DNA of 64,000 bases from Microbacterium sufflavum (lineage in GTDB: Bacteria > Actinomycetota > Actinomycetes > Actinomycetales > Microbacteriaceae), in contig NZ_JAHWXK010000001.1 of assembly GCF_023091155.1 (NCBI RefSeq), positions 2,046,001 to 2,110,000 on the forward strand. Reading direction: 5' to 3'. The notes beneath the pieces were generated by a model, which saw nothing but the letters and a program-made list of their open reading frames with translations, did no database searches and was not told where the DNA came from. A program made the translations under genes and the position numbers. Within the stretch, counting starts at the first letter, position 1, and every line of letters begins with the position of its first letter. Below are positions 33,066 to 42,237 of this stretch, piece after piece.

Positions 33066-34790
33066 TCAGGAGTTCACGCGGATGATCTCCTGCTGATACG
33101 GGGCGATCACGTCGCCGGAGATGCGCAGGTCGACGACGAGGAAGCGGCGCGTCGCCGGATCCTCGGCGGTCCACGCGGCGAGCCGGTCGAGGTCGGCCAG
33201 CGTGCGCACCACGAGCCCCTCCGCCCCGACCGCGGCACCGAACGCCGCGAAGTCGACCTCGGGGATGCGCATCGGCGCCTCGGCGAGTCCCTTCAGGCCG
33301 TAGAGGTTGACCTCGGCGCCGTAGGCCGCGTCGTTCCACACGACCGCCAGCCCGCGGCCACCCGCGGCGCGGACGGCCGACTCCAGGTCGGCGATCGCCA
33401 TCAGACCGCCGCCGTCGCCCGAGGTCAGCACGATCGTGGAGTCCCGGCGGGCCAGGGCGGCGCCCACCACGCTCGGCCAGCCCTGACCGATCGACTGGAA
33501 CGCCGTGCCGACCATCATCATGCGGTCGGGCGCCGCGACCGGCCAGTACATGTTCGCCCAGCCGATGAAGTGCCCGCCGTCCGACACCACCACGCGGTCC
33601 TCCGGCAGCAGCTCGGCGATGCGGCGCGCGGCCGAGCGGGGGTCGAGGCGTCCGTCTGGCGCGAGCTCGTCACCGGCGTCGTACGTGCGCGCGGCTGCGA
33701 CATCGACGCTCTCGCGCCACGGACGGGTCGGCGTCGCGTGCTCCACCGCGGAGCCGGTGCCGGAGTGCCGGCTCTCGTCGCCGAGGTCGTCCCCGGCGGC
33801 CGGGGGAGTGGCGCCGGTGAGCCGTGTCACGAGCGCCTCGGCGGCGAGCCGCGCGTCGGCCCGCACGAACCCGCCGACGTGGGCGTGCGTCGCGGCCGGG
33901 GCGACGTCGATCTGGAACACCCGCGTGCCCGGGGCGAACAGCTCGCCGAACCGCATCGTGAACTGGTTGAGCGAGGCACCGAAGACCACGGCGACGTCGG
34001 CCGTGCGCACGAGCTGCATGGCCCCGTCGGCTCCGAACCCGCCCGTCACGCCCAGGTCGTACCGCGACTCGGGGAAGACGCCGCGACCGAGCGCGGACGA
34101 GGCGGTGAGCGCACCGGTCAGGGCGGCCAGCTCGCCCAGGGCGGCGCCCGCTCCGGCGAGCCACGCGCCGCGTCCGGCGAGGAGGAACGGACGCTCGGCG
34201 CCGCGCAGCGCCTCCGCGATCTCGTCGAGCATGCCCTCCGCGAACTCGCCACGGGGCGCGAGGGGAGCGGGCAGCCGCGGCGCGGGCGCCGCCGGGACCT
34301 CGCCGGCCTCCAGGGCCGCGACGTCGTAGGGGATCGCGAGCACGACCGGCACGCGGTAGGTCAGCGCGTGCTCCACCGCGATGACCGTGGTCGCCGCGGC
34401 GTCCGCGCGGCCGACGGTATAGGTGCGGGCGCCGACGGCCGAGGCGAGCGCGATCTGATCCACGTCCCACGGGCGGGGGCCCGACGTGGGCTCGTCGCCC
34501 ACCACGAGCACGAGCGGGACGTGCGCCTGCACGGCCTCGGCCAGCGCCGTGATGGTGTTCGTGAAGCCCGCGCCATAGGTCGAGGTGCCGGCGGCGATGC
34601 GCCCGGAGGCGCGGAAGTGCGCGTCCGCCGCGACCACGGCGCCCTGCTCGTGCCGCACGGCCGTGAAGACGGCGTCGGTGTGCTTCTCGATCGCGTCGAG
34701 GAAGTAGGCGTTGCCGTTGCCCATCACCCCGAAGACGGCATCGACGTGCTGGGCGAGGGTGAGGGCGACGTGCGCGGAGACCGTGGGCAT
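33066..34790 (-). CDS. Thiamine-diphosphate-dependent enzyme, acetolactate synthase/decarboxylase-like
   Basis: 574 aa. Three ThDP-enzyme domains: Pyr domain with the cofactor-activating Glu in VRHEQGAVVAAD (about 48), a central domain (about 190-320) and a PP domain with the GDGG...N metal-ThDP motif (SGDGGGLMAIADLE, then VVWNDAAYG). This places it among 2-oxoacid decarboxylase/carboligase enzymes, but it does not look like IlvB, Pox or benzoylformate decarboxylase in detail and no small subunit is near. The substrate is unknown. AAAGG lies about 10 bases before the ATG at 34790. Confidence 0.8.
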   Translation of the reverse strand: MPTVSAHVALTLAQHVDAVFGVMGNGNAYFLDAIEKHTDAVFTAVRHEQGAVVAADAHFRASGRIAAGTSTYGAGFTNTITALAEAVQAHVPLVLVVGDEPTSGPRPWDVDQIALASAVGARTYTVGRADAAATTVIAVEHALTYRVPVVLAIPYDVAALEAGEVPAAPAPRLPAPLAPRGEFAEGMLDEIAEALRGAERPFLLAGRGAWLAGAGAALGELAALTGALTASSALGRGVFPESRYDLGVTGGFGADGAMQLVRTADVAVVFGASLNQFTMRFGELFAPGTRVFQIDVAPAATHAHVGGFVRADARLAAEALVTRLTGATPPAAGDDLGDESRHSGTGSAVEHATPTRPWRESVDVAAARTYDAGDELAPDGRLDPRSAARRIAELLPEDRVVVSDGGHFIGWANMYWPVAAPDRMMMVGTAFQSIGQGWPSVVGAALARRDSTIVLTSGDGGGLMAIADLESAVRAAGGRGLAVVWNDAAYGAEVNLYGLKGLAEAPMRIPEVDFAAFGAAVGAEGLVVRTLADLDRLAAWTAEDPATRRFLVVDLRISGDVIAPYQQEIIRVNS

Positions 34791-34943
34791 GGGGGTGCCT
34801 TTCGAGAGACAGGGACGGAGGGACTGCGGGATCCGTATGTGTCTCGCCTCCGCGACATCGCGAAGCGCTTCGTGCCTCTTTTTCAGGCACCGGCCGGGCC
34901 GGACCAGCCCAGTCTAGCGGCGGCTCCTGCCTCGCGGATGCGC

Positions 34944-34949
34944 GAGAAT
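34944..34949 (+). promoter_or_regulatory. -10 hexamer GAGAAT, leaderless promoter
   Basis: GAGAAT, six bases (GGACCG), ATG at 34956. Confidence 0.55.
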
Positions 34950-34955
34950 GGACCG

Positions 34956-35465
34956 ATGACGGATGCGGCGATCGAGCGCGAGACGCTCACCTGGGACGGC
35001 TTCGGCGCGGCGACGCGCGACCTGGCGCGGAGCATCCTCGCCAGCGGCTTCGAGCCGGAGGTGGTCGTCGCGATCGCCCGCGGGGGACTGCTCCCCGCCG
35101 GTGCCATCGCCTACGGCCTCGGCGCGAAGAACTGTGGCGCGATCAACGTCGAGTTCTACACCGGCATCGGCACGGTGCTCGACGCCCCCGAGGTGCTGCC
35201 GCCCGAGCTCGACATGGCGTACCTCGACGGTCGCCGTGTGCTGCTCGTGGACGATGTGGCCGACTCCGGCCGCACCCTCGCCCTCGCGGTGCAGCTGCTG
35301 AAGGACAGGGGCGCCGACGTGCGGTCGGTGACGATCTACACCAAGCCCTCCACGATCATCCAGCCTGACTACGCCTGGAAGGACACCGATCTGTGGATCA
35401 ACTTCCCGTGGTCGTTCCAGGGCACCGTGCGCGAGGAGGACGAGGGCCTCGCGCCCTCCGCCTGA
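34956..35465 (+). CDS. Phosphoribosyltransferase family protein
   Basis: 169 aa. Type I PRTase fold with the PRPP-binding loop VLLVDDVADSGRTLA (about 91-105) and an N-terminal VVAIARGGLLPAG loop, close to bacterial xanthine/hypoxanthine phosphoribosyltransferases. It probably salvages a purine base, though some such proteins act on other nucleobases. Its stop is 1 bp from the convergent LigB stop, so the two mRNAs end tail to tail without a separate terminator. Confidence 0.82.
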   Translation: MTDAAIERETLTWDGFGAATRDLARSILASGFEPEVVVAIARGGLLPAGAIAYGLGAKNCGAINVEFYTGIGTVLDAPEVLPPELDMAYLDGRRVLLVDDVADSGRTLALAVQLLKDRGADVRSVTIYTKPSTIIQPDYAWKDTDLWINFPWSFQGTVREEDEGLAPSA

Positions 35466-35466
35466 C

Positions 35467-36990
35467 TCAGCCGCGCAGCAGCGCCCGCAGCGTCTGGATC
35501 GTGTCGGCCTCGGCCGGGGTCTTGTCGTCGCGGTAGCGCTTGACCCTGGCGAACCGCAGCGCCAGTCCCCCCGGGTAGCGCGGCGACCGTTGCACGCCGT
35601 CGATCGCGATCTCCACCACCAGCTCCGGTCGCAGGAACACGGTCGAGGCGGTGCGATGCGACTCGTGCTCCGGGAACTCCTCGGTCTGCCACTCCAGCAG
35701 CGCGTCGGTCAGGCCCTTGAACGTCTTGCCCACCATCACGAACGAGCCGGGGTCGCCGAACTCGCCCTCCGGATCGCGGGCGCCGAGGTGCAGGTTCGAC
35801 AGCCACCCGCGCCGTCGGCCGGAGCCCCACTCGGCCCCGAGCACGACCAGGTCGTACGTGAGGACGGGCTTCACCTTGACCCAGGACTTGCCGCGGCGGC
35901 CGGCGGCGTAGGGGGCGTCGACGGCCTTGACCACCACGCCCTCGTGTCCGGCCGCGAGGGCCTCGCGCGACAGCTGCTCGGCGGCCTCGGGGTCGTCCGT
36001 CACGATCCCGGGCATGCGCCAGTCGCCCGCGACGGCCGCGAGTACCTCCTGGCGCACGGACAGCGGCTCGTCGAGCAGGTCGCGGCCGTCGAGGTGCAGC
36101 ACGTCGAAGAACCACGGTCGCAGGGCGAGTTCGCGCGCGGCGTCGGCCCCGAACCGCGACATGGTCTCCTGGAACGGTCGTGGCCCGCCGTCTTCGTCGA
36201 GCGACAGCGTCTCGCCGTCGAGGATCACGTCGTGTGCGGGAAGCGCCCGCACGATCTCGACGATCTCGGGCAGGCGGTGCGTGACGTCGGCGAGGCTGCG
36301 GGTGTAGATGCCCACGTCGTCGCCGTGCCGGTGCACCTGGATGCGGGCGCCGTCGAGCTTGTACTCCACGGAGGCGCGGCCCGTGATCTCGAGCGCGGCG
36401 GTGGGCGTGGCCGCGGTCGCCGCCAGCATGGGCAGCACCGGGCGGCCCACCCGCAGCCCGACCTCCTCCAGCGCGCCCTCGTCTCCGGTCAGCGCCAGAC
36501 GGGCGGTCTCGCCGAGGTCGCCCGAGAGCATCGCCGCGCGTCGCACGAGGGCGATGGGCTGATCGGACGCCCGGGCGATCGCGTCGAGCAGCACGCCGCC
36601 GAGCGCCCCCGTGCGCAGCTCGCCCAGCATGGCCCTGGCGAGGAAGTCCCACTCCGCGGCGGTGGACCGCGTGGCCAGGGCGCGCAGGAGGTCGCTGCGG
36701 ACGCCGGCGGAGCCGGCGCCCGACGCGGTGGACAGCTCCTCGAACGCGTGGTCGACCTCGGCGATCGTGAGACTCGACTCCGCGGCATGGGCGATGTCGA
36801 GCGACGACAGCCCGCGCCAGCCCACCCCCAGTCGCCCCTGCCGCGGGGAGGCGAGCAGGAGACCCACGAGCGCGGGCACGACGGCCTCGTCCGCACCGCG
36901 CAGCAGCTCGGCGATCGCGTCGATCTTGGCGAGGCGCGACGAGGTGGACGCGACCTTCTCGGTCGTGGTGACGAGCTCGGAGAGCAGCAT
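35467..36990 (-). CDS. ATP-dependent DNA ligase (actinobacterial LigB type)
   Basis: 507 aa. The N-terminal DNA-binding domain (about 1-190) is followed by the adenylation domain with the AMP-accepting Lys in EYKLDGARIQ (about 215) and an OB-fold domain; nucleotidyl-transferase motifs DGETLSL, VVKAVDAPYAAGRRGKSW and VKVKP are present. It seals nicks with ATP and is an accessory to the NAD-dependent replicative ligase in actinobacteria. The ATG at 36990 is preferred because CATGAT lies exactly six bases upstream; a frame to 37038 is not needed. Confidence 0.9.
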   Translation of the reverse strand: MLLSELVTTTEKVASTSSRLAKIDAIAELLRGADEAVVPALVGLLLASPRQGRLGVGWRGLSSLDIAHAAESSLTIAEVDHAFEELSTASGAGSAGVRSDLLRALATRSTAAEWDFLARAMLGELRTGALGGVLLDAIARASDQPIALVRRAAMLSGDLGETARLALTGDEGALEEVGLRVGRPVLPMLAATAATPTAALEITGRASVEYKLDGARIQVHRHGDDVGIYTRSLADVTHRLPEIVEIVRALPAHDVILDGETLSLDEDGGPRPFQETMSRFGADAARELALRPWFFDVLHLDGRDLLDEPLSVRQEVLAAVAGDWRMPGIVTDDPEAAEQLSREALAAGHEGVVVKAVDAPYAAGRRGKSWVKVKPVLTYDLVVLGAEWGSGRRRGWLSNLHLGARDPEGEFGDPGSFVMVGKTFKGLTDALLEWQTEEFPEHESHRTASTVFLRPELVVEIAIDGVQRSPRYPGGLALRFARVKRYRDDKTPAEADTIQTLRALLRG

Positions 36991-36996
36991 CCCCGC

Positions 36997-37002
36997 ATCA
37001 TG
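36997..37002 (-). promoter_or_regulatory. -10 hexamer CATGAT, leaderless promoter
   Basis: CATGAT, six bases (GCGGGG), ATG at 36990; decides the ligase start. Confidence 0.5.
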
Positions 37003-37065
37003 CCACCGGCCGCGGACACCGCGGATGGAGCTTGACACCGCCCGCCCTGGGGCGGGGGTGCTCGT

Positions 37066-37836
37066 TCAGCGCCCGCGGAACTGCGGCCTGCGCTTCTCCT
37101 GGAACGCGGCGAAGCCCTCGCGGTAGTCGTCGGTGTCGCACAGGGCGGCCTGCGCCGCGTTCTCGATGCCGACCGCGTCCCACAGCGTCAGCCTCTCGTC
37201 GCGGATCCGCGCCACGAGCTCCTTGCTCGCCAGGAACGCTGCCGTCGCGCCCCGGGCGGCAGCGGCGGCGGCCTCCGCGGTCGCCGACACCACCTCGTCG
37301 TCGGGGAACACGCGGGAGAACAGGCCCGACTGCACGGCCTCGGTTCCGCTCATCAGGCGCCCGGTATAGATGAGGTCGAGCGTCTTGTGCGCGCCGAGCC
37401 GGTCGAGGAACAGCGCGTGACCACCGGAGTCGAGCGTGGCCCCCAGGGCCGCGAACGGGGAGCCGATCTTCGCGGACTCGCCCACGTACACCACGTCGGT
37501 CGCGATCAGCAGTCCGAGTCCGACGCCCAGACAGGCCCCGTGCGCGACCGCGAACGTCGGTGCGGGGAACCGCGCCATGCGCTGCAGCAGCGGGGTCACC
37601 GCGCCGCCGAGGTAGCCGAGCACGTCGTCGTCGCGCGGGTCGACCGCCGAGATGTCGCGACCGGCGCAGAACGCCCTGCCCTCGCCGCGCAGGACGAGCG
37701 CCCGCACCCCGGCGTCCTCCGCGGCGTCGTAGGCGGCATCGAGCTCGTCGAGCGCGGTCTCGTCGAGGGCGTTGAGCTTCGCGGGCGCGTTCAGGACGAC
37801 CGTGGCGACGTCGTCGGCGACGGTGAGGTCGATCAT
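37066..37836 (-). CDS. Enoyl-CoA hydratase/isomerase, probable PaaG
   Basis: 256 aa crotonase-fold enzyme: oxyanion-hole segments GRAFCAGRDIS (about 53-63) and AHGACLGVGLG (about 97-107). It is the last gene of the paaABCDE operon, 13 bp after paaE, with GGAGGG before the ATG. In that position it most likely acts as the isomerase that turns ring-1,2-epoxyphenylacetyl-CoA into the oxepin-CoA (PaaG). A plain enoyl-CoA hydratase role cannot be excluded from sequence. Confidence 0.82.
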   Translation of the reverse strand: MIDLTVADDVATVVLNAPAKLNALDETALDELDAAYDAAEDAGVRALVLRGEGRAFCAGRDISAVDPRDDDVLGYLGGAVTPLLQRMARFPAPTFAVAHGACLGVGLGLLIATDVVYVGESAKIGSPFAALGATLDSGGHALFLDRLGAHKTLDLIYTGRLMSGTEAVQSGLFSRVFPDDEVVSATAEAAAAAARGATAAFLASKELVARIRDERLTLWDAVGIENAAQAALCDTDDYREGFAAFQEKRRPQFRGR

Positions 37837-37849
37837 GGGGCCCTCCGGA

Positions 37850-39010
37850 TCAGACGTCGTAGTCGACGACCAGGCGGTCGCTCGTGGGGTGGGACTGGCA
37901 CGTCAGCACGTAGCCGCGCTCGAGCTCGTCGGGTTCCAGCGCGTAGTTCTCCGTCATGGTGACGCTGCCCTCGATCACCCGCGCGCGACACGTGCCGCAC
38001 ACGCCGCCCGCACACGCGAACGGGGCGTCGGGGCGCACCCGCAGGGCCGCGTTGAGCACCGACTCGCGTGCCGCCACGGGGCTCTCCACCGTCGAGGAGA
38101 CGCCGTCGAGGTTCACCTCGATGCGCACCGTCTTCTCCCCGGCGCTCACCGTCACGGGGCGCGCGGCCCGCACCGGCTCGTCACCCGTGGTGAACAGCTC
38201 GAACCGGATGTGCTCACGCGGCACGCCCACGTCGGCGAGCACCGCGCGGCACAGGTCGACGAGCGCGAGCGGCCCGCACAGGAACCACTCGTCCACATCG
38301 GAGGGGTCGATCAGCGATCCGAGGATCGTGCGCAGCTTGGGCTCGTCGAGGCGGCCGGACAGCACGGGGGCCGTGCGCTGCTCGCGCGACAGCACGTGAT
38401 GCAGCGTGAGCCGGGTGGGGTAGCGGTCCTTCAGGTCGGCGAGGTCCTCCAGGAACATCACGTCGAGGGTCGAGCGGTTCGTGAACAGCAGCGTGAACCG
38501 CGAGGTCCGCGACCGCGTCAGCACGGTGTGCGCGAGAGCCATCAGCGGAGTGATGCCCGATCCGGCCGCGATGCCCACCACGTGCTTCTGGTCGAGGTCG
38601 TCGAGCCCCGAGGTGAAGGTGCCCTGCGGGCTCATCACGTCGATGCGGAAGCCGGGGTGCAGACCCGTCTGCGCCCACGTGGAGAAGAGCCCGCCCTCGT
38701 CGCGCTTGACCGCCACGCTCAGGCGCGTCGGCCGTCCGTCGGTGCGGTGCTCGGGAGCGCGGCACAGCGAGTACGAACGCCGCACCTCCTCGCCGTCGAG
38801 GGTCGTGCGCAGCGCCACATACTGGCCCGGCAGATGGTCGTAGTCGTCGGCGAGCTCGGGCGGCACCGTGAAGGTGACCTCGACGGAATCCTCGGTCAGC
38901 GGACGCACGTCCTCGACCTCGAGCGTGTGGAACCGCGCGCGCGTGCGCTCGCGGGAGGCGGGTGCGGCGGCCGCGGGCGGCGTCGCCCGCGCGGGGGAGA
39001 ACAGCGACAT
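37850..39010 (-). CDS. paaE: Phenylacetyl-CoA epoxidase reductase subunit
   Basis: 386 aa. Passes electrons from NADPH to the PaaAC oxygenase. FAD domain (RSYSLC at 79-83), NAD(P) domain (GIAAGSGITP, 147-156) and a C-terminal plant-type 2Fe-2S domain with Cys333, Cys338, Cys341 and Cys371. The ATG at 39010 shares one base with the paaD stop (TGATG). The frame upstream to 39073 lies inside paaD. Confidence 0.95.
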   Translation of the reverse strand: MSLFSPARATPPAAAAPASRERTRARFHTLEVEDVRPLTEDSVEVTFTVPPELADDYDHLPGQYVALRTTLDGEEVRRSYSLCRAPEHRTDGRPTRLSVAVKRDEGGLFSTWAQTGLHPGFRIDVMSPQGTFTSGLDDLDQKHVVGIAAGSGITPLMALAHTVLTRSRTSRFTLLFTNRSTLDVMFLEDLADLKDRYPTRLTLHHVLSREQRTAPVLSGRLDEPKLRTILGSLIDPSDVDEWFLCGPLALVDLCRAVLADVGVPREHIRFELFTTGDEPVRAARPVTVSAGEKTVRIEVNLDGVSSTVESPVAARESVLNAALRVRPDAPFACAGGVCGTCRARVIEGSVTMTENYALEPDELERGYVLTCQSHPTSDRLVVDYDV

Positions 39011-39510
39011 CAGTGCACCTTGAAGTGGTCGAAGGGTTCCAGGCACGCGCGGCACTCGTACAGCGCCTTGCACGAGGTCGAGCCGAAGCGCGACACCTCA
39101 CGGGTGTCGAGCGAGCCGCAGCGCGGGCACCGCACGCTCAGCGCGAGCCGGATGGGCCCCGACGACACCGCGGCGCGGCCGCTGGGCGGGGCGATGCCGT
39201 ACTCCCGGAGCTTCTGCGCGCCGGCGTCGCTCATCCAGTCGGTGGTCCACGCGGGGGACAGCACGAGCCGCACCTCGACCTGCGCCCAGCCCGCCGCGGT
39301 GAGCGCCAGCACGACGTCGTCGCGGATGGTGTCCATCGCCGGGCAGCCGCTGTACGTCGGGGTGATGTCGACCCGCACCGTGTCGCCGTGCACCTCGACC
39401 GCGCGCAGCACGCCGAGGTCCTCGATCGTGAGCACGGGCACCTCGGGATCGGGCACGGCCGCGGCGATCCGCCACGCCTCGGCCCGCGACCCGGCCGCTG
39501 TGCCGGTCAC
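39010..39510 (-). CDS. paaD: Phenylacetyl-CoA epoxidase subunit PaaD
   Basis: 166 aa. N-terminal MIP18/DUF59 domain (DPEVPVLTIEDLGVL, YSGCPAMDTI) and a C-terminal zinc ribbon with CxxC pairs (RCPRCGS and YECRACLEPF). PaaD is needed for Fe-S/cluster maturation of the epoxidase. The GTG at 39510 overlaps the paaC stop (GTGA); another GTG one codon earlier is possible. Confidence 0.92.
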   Translation of the reverse strand: MTGTAAGSRAEAWRIAAAVPDPEVPVLTIEDLGVLRAVEVHGDTVRVDITPTYSGCPAMDTIRDDVVLALTAAGWAQVEVRLVLSPAWTTDWMSDAGAQKLREYGIAPPSGRAAVSSGPIRLALSVRCPRCGSLDTREVSRFGSTSCKALYECRACLEPFDHFKVH

Positions 39511-40361
39511 CACGACGCCCCCGGGTGCCGTCGCGCCAGCACCTGCATCTCGGCGAGGAGGTGGCCCAGCGGGGTCGCATGAGCGCCGCGGCGGCCGCCC
39601 GCCGACGACGCCGACACCGCGGGGACGGCGAGGTCGGCCTCGGCGAACACGGTGTCCACGACCGCGTCGAACCCCGGGCGCAGCGCGGAGGGGCGCACGG
39701 CCGCGTCGCCGAGTCGATCGATGAGCGGCTCGTCGCGGAACAGCTCGTCGACATACGGCCACACGTCGGTCAGGGCCCGGATCATCCGCGCGCGAGACTC
39801 GTCCGTGCCGCCCGCGAGCCGCAGCACCCACTGCACGGCGTGGTCGCGGTGGTAGTCGACCTCCTTGAGGGCCTTTTCCGCGATCGCCGCCAACGTGGGC
39901 TCCGAGCTCGCGCGCAGAACGGCGTACAGTTCCACGAGGTACACCGACACGACGAACTGCCGCGCGATGGTCTGGGCGAAATCGCCGTTGGGCTGCTCCA
40001 CGATCCAGGCGCTGCGGAACTCGGGCTCGTCGCGGAAGTAGGCCAGGTCGTCCTCGGAGCGGCCGTCCCAGGATCCGGCGAAGTGCAGGAACGAGCGGGC
40101 ATGCCCGAGCAGGTCGAGCGCGATGTTGCCGAGCGCCACGTCCTCCTCCAGCTCCGGCGCGCGGGAGATCCACGCGCCGAGCTGCTGCGACAGGATCAGG
40201 GCGTCGTCGCCCAGCCAGAGCGCGTACTCGGCGAGGTCGGCGCTGGTCGCGGTGGTGCCGGCGCCCGCCAGCTCCTCGCTCAGCCGCAGCTCGTCGACCG
40301 AGACGTCTCCGTGCACGTCGGTTCCGTGCACGTCGGTGTGCCCGTGCTGCTGCGCGCTCAC
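39507..40361 (-). CDS. paaC: Phenylacetyl-CoA epoxidase structural subunit PaaC
   Basis: 284 aa ferritin-like, catalytically inactive partner of PaaA. Family stretches: LGDDALILSQQLG, DLLGHARSFLHFAG and VDYHRDHAVQWVLRLAGGT. A His-rich N-terminal extension (about 1-20, HGTDVHGDV-type repeats) precedes the conserved region. The GTG at 40361 overlaps the paaB stop by 4 bp (GTGA). Confidence 0.93.
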   Translation of the reverse strand: MSAQQHGHTDVHGTDVHGDVSVDELRLSEELAGAGTTATSADLAEYALWLGDDALILSQQLGAWISRAPELEEDVALGNIALDLLGHARSFLHFAGSWDGRSEDDLAYFRDEPEFRSAWIVEQPNGDFAQTIARQFVVSVYLVELYAVLRASSEPTLAAIAEKALKEVDYHRDHAVQWVLRLAGGTDESRARMIRALTDVWPYVDELFRDEPLIDRLGDAAVRPSALRPGFDAVVDTVFAEADLAVPAVSASSAGGRRGAHATPLGHLLAEMQVLARRHPGASW

Positions 40362-40663
40362 AGGTGCGGCACCCCCTCGGAGGCGGTGTAGTACACCGCG
40401 TGCCGGTAGTTCTTGCCGGCCGGGCTCTCGAAGTAGGCGCCCTTGGCGTCGGGGTCGCTGGTGGCGATGGCGTCGGCCGGCACGGCCCAGATCGACACGC
40501 CCTCGCCGCGCCGGGTGTAGAGGTCGCGGGCGTTGCGGATCGCCATGTCGGCGTCTGGCGCGTGCAGCGAGCCGACGTGCACGTGGCTCAGGCCGCGGTT
40601 CGCGCGCACGAAGATCTCCCACAGGGGCCAGGGCTCGCGCTCGTCGGCGCCGGGGGTGGCCAT
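40358..40663 (-). CDS. paaB: Phenylacetyl-CoA epoxidase subunit PaaB
   Basis: 101 aa. Small bridging subunit of the epoxidase complex; WPLWEIFVRANRGLSHVHVGSLHA and the NARDLYTRRGEGVSIWAVP stretch are characteristic. The ATG at 40663 shares one base with the paaA stop. Stoichiometric, coupled translation with paaA and paaC is suggested by the overlaps on both sides. Confidence 0.93.
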   Translation of the reverse strand: MATPGADEREPWPLWEIFVRANRGLSHVHVGSLHAPDADMAIRNARDLYTRRGEGVSIWAVPADAIATSDPDAKGAYFESPAGKNYRHAVYYTASEGVPHL

Positions 40664-41640
40664 CACGCGACCGCCTTCGTCTTGAGGGCCTGCTTGCGGG
40701 CGTACTCGGCGGCGGCCTCGCGCACCCAGGCGCCCTCCTCGTGGGCGGTGCGGCGGCGCTCCAGCCGTTCCGCGTTGCACGGTCCGTTGCCGCGCAGCAC
40801 CTGGAAGAACTCGTCCCAGTCGATCTCGCCCATCTCGTAGCGGCCGGTCTCCTCGTCGAAGCGCAGGTCGGGGTCGGGCAGGGTGACGCCGAGGATCTCG
40901 GCCTGGGGCACGAGCATGCTCACGAAGCGCTGGCGCAGCTCGTCGTTGGAGAAGCGCTTGATCTTCCAGGCCATCGACTGTGCGGAGTTGGGGGACTGGT
41001 CGTCGGGCGGGCCGAACATCGCCAGGCTCGGCCAGTACCAGCGGTCCACGGCGTCCTGCGCCATCTGCCGCTGCTCCTCCGTGCCGCGCATGAGGGTGAG
41101 GAGGATCTCGAAGCCCTGCCGCTGGTGGAACGACTCCTCCTTGCAGATGCGCACCATCGCCCGGCCGTAGGGGCCGTAGGAGGCGCGGCACAGCGGCACC
41201 TGGTTGCAGATAGCGGCGCCGTCGACCAGCCAGCCGATCGCCCCCATGTCGGCCCAGGTGGGGGTGGGGTAGTTGAAGATCGACGAGTACTTGGCCTTGC
41301 CGGAGATGAGCTGGTCCATCATCTCGTCGCGCGTGATGCCGAGGGTCTGCGCGGCGGAGTAGAGGTAGAGCCCGTGTCCGGCCTCGTCCTGCACCTTCGC
41401 CATCAGGATGGCCTTGCGCTTGAGGCTGGGCGCGCGCGTGATCCAGTTGCCCTCCGGCTGCATGCCGATGATCTCGGAGTGCGCGTGCTGGGAGATCTGC
41501 CGGATGAGCGTCTTGCGGTACGCCTCCGGCATCCAGTCGCGCGGCTCGATGCGCTGCTCGTTCGCGATGAGCTCCTCGAACAGGCGCTCCTCCGCGGAGG
41601 CCTCGTCCGTCACGAGGGACAGGTCTGCAGGACTGGTCAT
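40663..41640 (-). CDS. paaA: Phenylacetyl-CoA epoxidase catalytic subunit PaaA
   Basis: 325 aa diiron monooxygenase that epoxidises the ring of phenylacetyl-CoA. The iron-ligand helices are visible: [11 protein letters not shown] (Glu86, His89) and [11 protein letters not shown] (Glu168/169, His172). First gene of the paaABCDE-hydratase operon. GAGGAG precedes the ATG, and a TetR-type palindrome at 41668-41689 lies in its promoter. Confidence 0.96.
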   Translation of the reverse strand: MTSPADLSLVTDEASAEERLFEELIANEQRIEPRDWMPEAYRKTLIRQISQHAHSEIIGMQPEGNWITRAPSLKRKAILMAKVQDEAGHGLYLYSAAQTLGITRDEMMDQLISGKAKYSSIFNYPTPTWADMGAIGWLVDGAAICNQVPLCRASYGPYGRAMVRICKEESFHQRQGFEILLTLMRGTEEQRQMAQDAVDRWYWPSLAMFGPPDDQSPNSAQSMAWKIKRFSNDELRQRFVSMLVPQAEILGVTLPDPDLRFDEETGRYEMGEIDWDEFFQVLRGNGPCNAERLERRRTAHEEGAWVREAAAEYARKQALKTKAVA

Positions 41641-41667
41641 CGTCGACTCCTCGCCATCCGGCCTTCT

Positions 41668-41689
41668 TTACTGACCGATCGTTAGGTAA
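41668..41689. promoter_or_regulatory. PaaR-type operator upstream of paaA
   Basis: TTACTGACCGATCGTTAGGTAA, written here as TTACTGACCGA and TCGTTAGGTAA halves around the CGATCG centre, lies 28 bp upstream of paaA. The same core occurs upstream of paaI, the thiolase gene and the MFS gene. Likely bound by the TetR regulator at 55247. Confidence 0.82.
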
Positions 41690-41728
41690 TTCTGACACAG
41701 CGATCGTCGGTATTCAACCGGCGCCGGA

Positions 41729-42148
41729 TCAGAGCGAGCGCGACACGAGCGCGAGCAGGGCCCGGCCGTAGGCCTCTGCGGGGTCGGGGTGCTCGAACGT
41801 CAGCGGCTCCCCGGCGATCTCGATCTCCACGCGGAACGTGTCTGGCAGCCGGACGAGGGCGCGGAACGTACCGCGGAGAAGTTCGCGCAGCTGATCCTCG
41901 CGGGGCAACCACACCGCATCAGCCAGGGTCACCGCATCGAGCGCCCACTCGGTCGTGCCGTTGAACGCCAGGTCGGTGCCGCTGGGGGTCTGCCGCGCCT
42001 CGATCGTCATCCCGCTCACGGTGAACACGTCGGCCTCGGCCTCCAGCTCCACCTCGTCGGGGAGGTCCAGCTGGAAACGGTCGCCCTCCGCGGGGTGCCA
42101 GGTGAGTCCCGCATCGCGCAGGGCGACGGCGAGTTCGCGCGTGATCAT
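41729..42148 (-). CDS. Conserved hypothetical protein
   Basis: 139 aa, soluble, acidic, no signal peptide. Recognisable pieces are ELAVALRDAGLTWHPAEGDRF and the VWLPREDQLRELL stretch. I recall similar Microbacteriaceae proteins labelled pilus assembly protein CpaE, but no ATPase motif is present and that label looks unjustified. The start is set by TAGCGT six bases before the ATG. It is a single gene between paaA and recQ. Confidence 0.6.
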   Translation of the reverse strand: MITRELAVALRDAGLTWHPAEGDRFQLDLPDEVELEAEADVFTVSGMTIEARQTPSGTDLAFNGTTEWALDAVTLADAVWLPREDQLRELLRGTFRALVRLPDTFRVEIEIAGEPLTFEHPDPAEAYGRALLALVSRSL

Positions 42149-42154
42149 CCCTCC

Positions 42155-42160
42155 ACGCTA
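42155..42160 (-). promoter_or_regulatory. -10 hexamer TAGCGT, leaderless promoter
   Basis: TAGCGT, six bases (GGAGGG), ATG at 42148. Confidence 0.6.
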
Positions 42161-42237
42161 GACGCCATGCGGCAGCCGTCCCCCGATCGCGGGCCGCGAC
42201 GACCGGGCTGTCGGCGGTGTGCGGCAGAGTGGAGGAC

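Noticed and set aside
39010..40173. Long paaD extending upstream through paaC
   Set aside because: The upstream part is Arg/Gly-rich shadow of paaC; GTG 39510 gives the normal length and a GTGA overlap.
41729..42148. Annotation as pilus assembly protein CpaE
   Set aside because: No Walker or receiver motif and only 139 aa; the name would be misleading.
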